DNA from: Parasitella parasitica
Lineage: Eukaryota; Mucoromycota; Mucoromycetes; Mucorales; Mucoraceae
Direction of reading: 5' to 3'
Length of the DNA stretch: 24,025 nt
Assembly: GCA_025201805.1 (NCBI GenBank)
Contig: MU619418.1
Span: 21,597 to 45,621, forward strand
In this document: positions 10,003 to 18,700 of the stretch, piece by piece
Numbering within the stretch: position 1 is the first letter of the stretch
How the letters are laid out: each line of letters begins with the position of its first letter
Position numbers and translations under genes: made by a program
The notes under the pieces: model-generated
The model's database searches: none
What the model saw: the letters and a program-made list of their open reading frames with translations, nothing else
Told to the model about the DNA's origin: nothing

Positions 10003-12962
10003 GTTTTATTTGGAGTGATTTTATAAAACAACAAGAAAAAGAGTAATAAAAAGGTTTGACCAGGCATTTGGAGATACTTTATATACAATTTTAATATGAT
10101 TTAGTTTCTTCTCCACATTTCCCCAGATTGTACACACCAATCAATGTAACTCCGTGCTACCGGGAAATGTAGAAGGTTCATCCACACCATTAATGGCCAG
10201 AAGATTGTCGTCCAAGTTTAGATCCATCCCAGTAGATGAGATACAAAGTAGCTGTCATGTGGGAATATTCAAATGGCCCAAGATAGCAAATTATATTCTC
10301 ATTTTGTACAAATTGCCTCTGTTGGCTGATTATTCTCCAAAAGAAGCAAAAATAGAAATATTCCATACATTTGAAGAAATCGTATTTTTTACTTTTTTTT
10401 TTTAATAAAAAGTAGACAAAAAAAAAAGTGGGGTAAGTTTGATAAAATGTAACAGCTGGAAGCCATTTGGTTCTATAATTCGGTAAAAAGATAGTTTTTG
10501 AAAATCAAGTAGGAGCTTCAACGGTAAAATACGGGTAAATAGACCCTTTGAATTTCCTCAATACATATTTATATAACCTGAGGCATCTCAGCCTAGTTTA
10601 TGTGCTATGATTGCTAGAGCCGTTTGGTGCTTACCAAAAAGATTTACCCTCACATCAAAGCATTATGATGTTAGACCTTATACCATGAATTTCAAATTTG
10701 TTCAAAATCCGGTTCATTAGTTGCACAGCATCTCCCGAGGGTCACACAGCCTCTTTTGAGCTGCTTTATGATTAGTATATTCAGTTGACTTACCATACGT
10801 AATCATCATTTTTTTACTAGGGTCAAAGGGGCAAAAAATTAAGACATTGAAATAACAAGTGCTGCTTCAATATGAGTAAATTCTAGTCCTCTTCCAGAGG
10901 ATATTATGATGGATTATTGGTTGAATATTACATGCAACATACACTCGCTTTTTAGTTACGTAAAAATTAGTACAAAGATTCACATTAGTCATAAAACGAA
11001 TGCTAATTATGATCAACCACGTAGTATCAAACCATGTAATACCATTACTGCCTGGGCTGCTTACTATAGAATTTCCTTTCAGGAATGTACAAATAATCAC
11101 TGTATTCGCTATTGCATTTATTCACCATATAATTAGAGTCAATAGCGTATTCACACTAAGACTTCGTTAAAGCAGAATTGTATTGGAAATCTTTCTAATG
11201 CAAGCTTCAACGAATGTTTGTATCTTCAATAATATTAATAGTACTTGAATAATTGAGTTCCACAAACGACTAGATAATTGAATAATGTTAAGTAGTACTA
11301 TTTGCACTATCAAACGAAATACATTCTCATAATTTACCGATCTAAATTATAATGGAACAAGAACGCAGCAAAATAAACACAATTCAGCGAGGAATAGAGT
11401 TTATAATGTTTTGTTTGGTTTTTCAATTCCCATTCAAGTTTCGGATTTTTGAGAAGTCAGTGTTAAATCAGGTATATCTCATTTTCAAAAACTAATTAAA
11501 AATATATATAAGCTTTAGAAAACTATAAAAAAATATGTGCGTATGCAACAAAGCGTAAAATAAATGGCCATGTATTTTGATTTGAAATAAAAGCTTTTTC
11601 AACAGAGTAAATCATGTTGAAAGTCGGGCGAAATAGCTTGAATCAACCAAATTAGGATATTCGAAATCCAAAAAAGGCGATTTTTTAAGCTGAACACTCC
11701 GTTCTATTTAATAACATGCTAATATGTTAATGAAGTTAGAGCTTCTTTTCATTTCATATTTCTGTCTAAGGTCTAAATTTCAAATCATAGAACCTTATGC
11801 ATATCCACCCGACCTAATTCAGAAATGTAAACATACTATCGTTTTGCTTACATTAACGGTTTCACCGTGCGCCATCATTACTGGGCCCATTAGTCGAAAT
11901 GATAAACAACTTTTCCATTATGTCTGTTTTTCAGAAAATATGGCAAATTTTTCAACATAGTGATCAATTTATGCGTGATCCCCTCTTTCTATGAGACCAT
12001 ATATCAGAACAGTATTATACCAGAAGGCACCTAAATGAATTCTTCACATATCCTAAAATTGTTTACCTTTGGAATCATCAAACAATGGCTCATTTTTGTG
12101 GAAAATGCATTTGATCATTAGTAAAAATGGGGTTTGCCAAAATTTTATTAATTTTATTCTTTCGTCACCACCAAAGTTTTGTATGGTACGACTCTTTAAC
12201 TTTATCGTATACTAATCTTGGTCTATAATTACAATCACATCTTATTAGCAGATATGAAGTTGTGTGATACATGTCAAAACATACAAAAATAAACGGCCAA
12301 CCGGAACAAATTACAAAAAGTTGAATAAGACAGATTTTACCAAAATCTTCCTAGAAAAAATAAACAGATGGTAAAGTTGTTAATCATTTATCATACAGAA
12401 TTTATAAAGTTATGCTAACCGAAGGAAGTAGCGTCTGGAAGAATTAGGTTACAGCGATAAGATTGTAGACGCAGCAGTTTAATAAATGGCAATCTCATGG
12501 GATCATCATGTTTTATTACAGTATTGATGATTATTTTGAAAAGATTATCTACTCTTTGTGGATGACCTTTAATATTGTACAACTCATAATATAGTCAAGG
12601 TAAATTGTGTATCAGATAGCCTTGTTTAGGTAGTGGAGGCTAGACTCTGTTCTTCGGGGGGGGGGGATTTTTCGAGGAAGTCGTTAACTAATGAAGACCA
12701 AATATGATCGATTATCCTTATCCATATTTTCACATTGTTGAGCACCGCTTCTGATGGTCTGTAAGTCCATCTTTACGTGCAACAAATAAAACTCATTTAA
12801 AAAAAAAAAAAGATTGATTACGAGTGTGCCATATTCAGGTATAGATTGTTCAATGTACCAGTGCTGGTGTAGTGCTGGTGCTGTGCCTCCTGAGTTTAGG
12901 TTATTATGTCAACAGAAAACAAGATATTTAATGTCAAAGTTCCGAACATATACTACTACTTA
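10003..12962. other. Long gene-poor, AT-rich region
   Basis: Nearly 3 kb without a supportable gene. Open frames at 10154-10405, 10906-11136 and 11724-11960 (+) are short, lack domains and have unlikely composition. The region contains oligo-A/T runs, an 11-bp direct duplication (AGTGCTGGTGT, about 12860-12880) and a G11 tract at 12656-12666. It may be decayed mobile DNA, but I see no terminal repeats that would show this. Confidence 0.5.
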
Positions 12963-13031
12963 CACTATTTTCAGAAATTATTGGGACATTTTAAAAAAAA
13001 ATTGGTACAAATTCTGAACAAATATTGGGAC
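12963..13031 (+). repeat. Left terminal inverted repeat of the Tc1/mariner element
   Basis: It pairs with the reverse complement of 14574-14642 with six mismatches in 69 positions and no gaps. Its first bases after the TA are CACTATTTTCAG. Confidence 0.9.
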
Positions 13032-13100
13032 AAATCTTGAACTGTTTTGGAACACTTGCCTAATTAATATTGGAACCCTTTTGGAAATTATAATGAGACA
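12981..13100 (+). repeat. Left subterminal array of the Tc1/mariner element
   Basis: Six copies of a motif close to TTGGGACA start at 12981, 13002, 13025, 13047, 13070 and 13093, giving spacings of 21, 23, 22, 23 and 23 bp. Only the motif is conserved; the intervening bases vary. The array runs past the inner limit of the 69-bp inverted repeat. Confidence 0.75.
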
Positions 13101-13154
13101 AAACTAAATGGGATTGGAGATGAAATCATAATTGATTTCTTCGTTATTCATAAC

Positions 13155-14456
13155 ATGTCAGATATCAGAATTTACTATGAAGATGGAATAAATGCTCCAG
13201 TCGATGAGCATGGAAACGAAGCTGTCGAGATGGATGTAGACGACGAAGCCTTCCCTCTCGGCAACATTACCAACTACAATACTTACGTCGATAGGAAACC
13301 ACCTGAAAGAGACTTGACCGCAGTAAAGGAGAAAAAGATTAAAAATAAAAAGAATGAACCCAAGGCTGAATACAACAGCTACACAGATAAAGACAAAGCA
13401 AGATTTTTTATTCTTATCTACGACCATGGCATGAATCCTAATCAAGCTTGGAAAGCGCATGGTCATATATCAAGGACGACCGCTTATAGATGGTACGCAG
13501 AGGATCAAAGAAAGGTTAACAAAGAAATTGAGGACGACGAAGAACCTTCAGTTAAGAGAGCAGGTCGGCCAAAACTATTGAACGAAGACCATACGAAGCA
13601 CCTAAAAAAAGAGTTTAAAGATAATCCATCAGTAACGATCGAACAAGCTCAAGAGAGTCTTGTTAAGGCTTTCTCAGGTTTGACTATCAGTCAAACGACT
13701 ATTTACAACTACATGACCAATGATCTTGCCCTGACATTTAAGAAAGCTCATTTCCATCCCAAAGAAAGAAATTCGCCTGAGAACATTCAAAACCGATATG
13801 ACTGGGTGGTTAAATGGAGCCAAACCGACATGGATTACATGTCCAATTGTGTTTTCATTGATGAGTCAGCTTTTCATATCAATTTAAAGCGAACAATGGC
13901 TTGGTCAGAGAAAGGAACTCGAGCTGAAGTGCCTGTCCCTCAAACAAGAGCGAAGACTACCACTATTCTTGGTGCAACTAGCGTGTGGGGGGTGTTGAAT
14001 GTTCAAGTGAGGCTGCCTGGAACATCCAACAAGAAAAGAAAGTTGGCTGGCACGTCTTCTGGAAAAGCAACAACAACTGTGGGTACTGTAACTGGCCATT
14101 ACTTTAATTTTGCTGCGAAAACGATGGACATCATGGACCAGCATGAGCAATTCAAAGATTTTTATCTTATTATGGACAATGCACCTATTCATACAGCTAA
14201 AGATATTGAAAGGTATATCGTTCAGCGAAGTTACAGATGTGTTTACCTCCCACCATACTCCCCTGAGCTTAATCCTATTTAGCAATTCTGGCATGTGGTC
14301 AAGAGTAAGCTCAAGAGGGAGAGGCTCTTAAAAACTGAAACACTTTCGACCAGGATTACCGATGCATGCAATGATTTATTGTACAGTGATCTTGAAGGTT
14401 CTGCTCGCTACTCTGTTAAGAAATTCGATGTTTGTTTAGTGAAAAAGCCTTTGTAA
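13155..14456 (+). pseudogene. Tc1/mariner DDE transposase with stop at the third catalytic residue
   Basis: The frame opens at ATG 13155 and runs 375 codons to a TAG at 14280-14282. It then continues in the same frame for 57 codons to a TAA at 14454-14456. The N-terminal part is charged and followed by helix-turn-helix segments (about residues 75-205), including AWKAHGHISRTTAYRWY and a second helical domain around SQTTIYNYM. The DDE domain shows D236 in FIDESAFH and D341 in LIMDNAPIH. The TAG lies 34 residues after D341, just after SPELNPI and before QFWHVVKSKLKR, where this family normally has its catalytic glutamate. One base change from GAG explains the stop. No frameshift is seen. The product should lack catalysis, although its DNA-binding part could still be made. 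Without the stop the protein would be about 433 residues, normal for the family. Confidence 0.92.
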
Positions 14457-14482
14457 TAAATGAATTTTACTTGTTCTGAAAA

Positions 14483-14624
14483 TGGCTCAACGTTTTTTCC
14501 AAAAGTGTCCCAATATTTATTAGGCTAATGTCCCAAATCATTTCTAGATTTGTCCCAAATTTAATGATAGATAGTCCCAATAGTTGTTCAGAATTAGTAA
14601 CAATTTTTTTTCAAAATGTCTCAA
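14483..14624 (-). repeat. Right subterminal array of the Tc1/mariner element
   Basis: The inverted motif TGTCCCAA or a variant starts at 14483, 14506, 14529, 14551, 14573, 14596 and 14617, giving spacings of 23, 23, 22, 22, 23 and 21 bp. It mirrors the left array and reads the same way inward from the end. The 14596 unit is the weakest match. Confidence 0.75.
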
Positions 14625-14642
14625 TAATTTCTGAGAATAGTG
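14574..14642 (-). repeat. Right terminal inverted repeat of the Tc1/mariner element
   Basis: This is the inverted partner of 12963-13031. Read inward on the minus strand it begins CACTATTCTCAG, directly after the TA at 14643-14644. Confidence 0.9.
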
Positions 14643-15380
14643 TATAATACTATACTCTTCCAACCAGAACTGGCTAGGGCAACACAATACATTTAGTTAT
14701 TCTGTGCTTACCAGCTATTTTTATATTTAATTTTTATAATAAAATTTGTTGTTTAATCGTATGTAGTCTATATCAATTTAAGGTAACTGGATGAATCTAG
14801 AAGTGGAAAGCAGATCATCATAGTGAATGTATTTCACATCCTGGATGAATAATCCAATATGATTTAGGTTTATATCCATAATCATTTACCCTTGGAAAAC
14901 TAGTATAAAAAGATAGTCTTTAAATGACATTTTGATGATCTTCATCTAAAAAATAAATAACAACAGTTTCAAAAAGTATTTTATATATATTTTTTACTAG
15001 TAATTTCATATGGAATCCCTCCGAACAACTTATTACATTGATGTAACTGAATGTCCCTTTGAATACATCCCAATTTCTTCAAAACAAGGAATTTGTAACG
15101 AACATGGAAACTTACCCTCCCATGGCCCATCTTACCTAAGGCTCCAGCGACTATTCCCATGACTAAACGCTTAATGGTTAAAAAGTCAACGATGTGAAGA
15201 TAAATCTCTTTAGCATTTTTAAAATTTCGAACCGGCTGCCTTTCGTTCATTAGATATTTTTATACATTACTCTGGATTAGCATAATAACATTTCCTATTT
15301 TGTTCTTCAGGTCTAATTAGCAATTTGTAGGCACGAAGAATGCTACACACACTGCTTTGAAAAAGAAATGTAAAAAGACA
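14643..15380. other. Spacer between Tc1/mariner element and tRNA-Tyr copy 2
   Basis: AT-rich sequence. A minus-strand open frame starting at 15250 encodes about 40 plausible residues and is followed by possible donors and an acceptor near 14955, but the spliced products would be only about 46-64 residues and match nothing I recognise. I do not call a gene. Confidence 0.5.
15372..15376 (-). terminator. Pol III terminator of tRNA-Tyr copy 2
   Basis: Five T residues on the minus strand, a few bases after the tRNA 3' end, make a minimal RNA polymerase III terminator, weaker than the T8 after copy 1. Confidence 0.7.
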
Positions 15381-15464
15381 TCCGGTTTACAAGATTCGAA
15401 CTAGTGACCTAGAGATGTCGATATTCACTACAGTCTCCCGCTCTACCAACTGAGCTAAAACCGG
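15381..15464 (-). tRNA. tRNA-Tyr(GTA): tRNA-Tyr (anticodon GTA), intron-containing, copy 2
   Basis: It is identical to the gene at 825-908 over all 84 nt, including the anticodon GTA, the short intron after position 37 and the T-stem mismatch. It reads on the minus strand with its 5' base at 15464. Only 8 nt separate that base from the duplicated target site of the Ty3/gypsy element, so the retrotransposon now provides the DNA upstream of this gene. The internal A and B boxes are intact, so transcription could continue. Confidence 0.93.
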
Positions 15465-15472
15465 ACTACATG

Positions 15473-15476
15473 ATTT
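15473..15476. repeat. Target-site duplication of the Ty3/gypsy element (tRNA side)
   Basis: ATTT directly precedes the LTR that begins TGTCAGG and is repeated at 21560-21563 after the other LTR. Because the next base is T on both sides, a 5-bp ATTTT duplication sharing the LTR's first T cannot be excluded. Confidence 0.8.
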
Positions 15477-15736
15477 TGTCAGGTTTCTAATAAATATTAA
15501 TAGGATATAATTAACTATTTATTAAGTAAAGACAAAGGTGAAGAGCTTTATTGATTTTAAGCGAATACTATTAATAATGCATATGCTAGGGTGACCCAGA
15601 CTACGTCACCATCGTTTGAAGCCTCTGCCTCTTCTTAAATCGCCGGACCGGCACTGTTGGTCGGAAGACCCGCTTCTTGTTCGCATTGTGCTGGAGCACT
15701 GCCTCCGGCACGAGTCCACTAAACATCTTCCTGACA
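15477..15736 (-). repeat. 3' LTR
   Basis: 260 bp, bounded by the 7-bp inverted ends TGTCAGG and CCTGACA. It differs from the other LTR at two places, near 15571 and 15580 (A/T and A/G on the plus strand). It contains the last 45 codons, including the stop, of the polyprotein frame. Confidence 0.96.
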
Positions 15737-18700
15737 TTATCCCCTTTCGAAACTGATGTTGGTCCCTCAACATCCTCATGTAGATCGATATCACTCGTTG
15801 GCAGTGGTTCATCGTCAGTATAGTCTGTCTCTTGATACGACCGAATTTCAATTTGTCTCCGGTTCATGATTTGCGGCGAAAAAGGATACACATTGTCACG
15901 CATTTTGCTGAAATCAACCAATTCTTTACTACTCCTGCTGCTTTTGTTCATCATTTTGTTGCCATGGTCACTAGTAATGTCTAATTTATCCTTCTGACAA
16001 CTGATTGTTGTTTTGTTTCCCTGACTACCACTTTGTTGCCTTGGTTCTTCCTCCTGCTGCTCCATAATTACATCAGTTGTGTCATGACGGCTACTATCAT
16101 CCGCCGATGATATATCATCGTACCCGTGAACTACGCTTTCGAGACTTTTTTCTTCTCTTTCTTCTTCTGTCAACTCTTCCATTGTCTCATCGTTTTCTTT
16201 TAGGCAAGGTGATATGTCACCATACTCATCAACAATATTTTGCAACATATTTTCATCTTCAATAACTGCATTCTTTTGTATATCAACATCTTCGCTTAGC
16301 GCTGATACATTGTCCAAATACGCATCAATAACATCAGTCGCATTGTCGTCATTGAATTCAGTTGTTGCGCTCATGTTGACAACCTCTTCAGTTGCTGCAT
16401 TCATATCGGCAACCGCTGCACCTGATGTATTCATGTCGACAACCTCTTCTGATTCTGCTGACATGAACTCATCTGTATCGATGACACTTGCTGATATTTC
16501 ACGTTCGTAATCAAAAGGTACACTGCCATATATGTCGTAGATGCTCTCTGTTGATGATGGTTGTGCTTCTGCGTCTTGACTAGCTCCTACCAATTTGATT
16601 GATGATGATATCTTTTGCTGCTCTTGCTCTCCTTCTTCTAATGCACTACCAATAATAGCTATACCACCATTGCTACTATATTTCTTTCTTTGAGTACTTG
16701 AGGTAGGTACCAATAAAGATCGCTGCCTAGGGACTCTGCCACTGCGAGATGTTGTTACCTCTTTCACTGCTCGTCGGCTAACTGTAGGGTCGTACCAGGC
16801 AGCATCAGGTTTCAAGCCTTTCGCTTTCTTCAACCTGTCACGATGCACTAAAGAATCCAGTTTCTGGCCAGACATTGTCTCCAATTGGTATGTGCCATAG
16901 TCATCAAATACTTGTGTAACTATGTATGGTCCTTTGAATGCTGGCTCCAATCCAAACTTGCCTTCGTGTGTTAACAGTACAAGGTCTCCCACATCGTAAC
17001 CTACAAACTGCATTGCCGTGTCCCAACGCTCCTTGTCTTTGGTAGAAACAGCATTCATTCTTGCCTGAGCTGCTGCTCGATGTTGACCTAGTTCTGATAG
17101 TTCTCTTGCGGTGATGTCTGCGATAGTCTTTGGGTCTTTCATAGACTCATTTGGTATAAATGGAATCACGTTATCACCAGGTAACCGAGGCTCTCTACCA
17201 TAGACCAAAAAGTAAGGGCTGTATCCTGTCGTTCTATTGACCCACACCCGAGATGACCAGACCGCGGCATCCACAAACTCATCCCATCTGTGTATAGCGC
17301 CTTGAACATATTTTCGAAGCATCTGCTTTACCGTGCCGTTGTAACGCTCTACTTTGCTGTTGCTTCTAGGATGGAATGCACTGGTAAGTTTGTGATGAAT
17401 ACCTAGTTTTTTGACGTATTCATTAACCAATCCACTGTTGAAATTGGCACCCCTATCTGTCACAATTTCTACTGGGCAACCGAAATGAGTAACAATGTCT
17501 TGATATATAAACTCTGCAACTGCTTCTTTTGTAGCTTCTGGCATAGCACGAGCAATAGCCCAGTTGGTTGCAGCATCAACAGCAGTAATCAACCAGCGAT
17601 TTCCATTTCGCGTTACAGGTAGTTCCCCTACAAAGTCCATGTGCCATCTCTCAAAAGCACCAGCTGGAATGGGTAATGGATGCAGGACATCTTGATGTTT
17701 CGACAATTTGGGACCGTTCACTTGGCAAGCAGAACATGGAGCGATCCAATCCTCGATATCAGAGCGCATATGCGGCCACCAGTATCTCTTGCCCATCATG
17801 TGCATCATATTGCGGATAGAGGCATGTCCAAAACTCTCATGGTATTTTGAAACAAGATCTGCGCGGTGAGCAAACGGCACAAAAGGCACTTCCAATGCTA
17901 ATTTTCCCTGCTGCTTTGGCTTGACAATTCTGAACAAACGATTGTTGCTTTTGATAACAAAATTGGCTTTTTCTCTCTTGAGTAAGTCCTTGAGAGATTT
18001 TGTTTTCACTCTGGTATCTATTGCGTCAGAGAGGTACAGCAACGGCCAATCCGACTTCAAATCTTTTGGAAGATCATCCCACGACGCATACAAATATTGA
18101 GGCTCTAAGGATTGCTTGGCAGGAGAAGAAGCATCACCAATTCGAGAAAGTGCATCGGCTACAACATTTTCTTTACCAGGTTTGTACACAATCGTTGGTG
18201 AAAACATCTCCAAGTCCGATATCCATCTGATTAAGCGTGGCGTAGGTTTTTTTTGAGTGCGAAAGTATGTCAAGGGGTTATGATCACAGCACACCGTGTA
18301 TCCTGCAGGACAGCCATCAATATAACATCGCCAGGTCCTCAATGCATGAACAATGCCAATTAGTTCTCTTTCTTGCGCCGGTAGCTTTTGTTCTGCCAAT
18401 GACAGCTTCTTGGATTCAAATGCCACAGGATGCCATTGTTTGTTGTTGCCATCACCAGGTTGTAAAAGCACGCCACCTACTCCAAAATCGCTACTATCTG
18501 TTTCGATTCTAAATGGTTTAGACATATCTGGCAGTGCAAGTAAAGGCGCCGTAGTAAGCAAACGCTTGAGCTGTCCAAAGCTAGTCTCGCATGTAGCATC
18601 CCATTCTATCGCTCTTTTCTTGGGTCCTGATCCTTGAGTCAAGTTGGTCAATGGTGCAGCAATACCAGCAAAACCTCTGATAAAGCGTCGATAATGCTGT

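Larger units (their letters stand above)
12963..14642 (+). mobile_element. Complete Tc1/mariner (DD34E-type) transposon, inactivated
   Basis: The element is 1680 bp, starts CACTATT, ends AATAGTG and is flanked by TA on both sides (12961-12962 and 14643-14644), the Tc1/mariner target duplication. The terminal inverted repeats are 69 bp (12963-13031 and 14574-14642) and match at 63 of 69 positions. Both ends carry phased subterminal arrays. One open frame fills the centre and encodes a transposase with a premature stop. The intact ends mean it could still be moved in trans by a related transposase; that is an inference. Confidence 0.92.

Noticed and set aside
10154-10405. Plus-strand open frame of 83 codons
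   Set aside because: Low-complexity phenylalanine-rich end over a T run, no domain, no splicing partner and no homologue recognised.
12860-12880. Eleven-base tandem duplication AGTGCTGGTGT
   Set aside because: Only two imperfect units, consistent with simple slippage.
14981-15250. Small minus-strand gene starting at 15250
   Set aside because: The first 40 residues look plausible and splice signals exist, but the spliced products are only about 46-64 residues, end arbitrarily and match no family I recognise.
15473-15477. Five-base ATTTT duplication for the retrotransposon
   Set aside because: It would make the LTR start with GTCAGG and break the symmetric TG...CA ends, so the 4-base ATTT reading is preferred, though the shared T leaves this slightly open.
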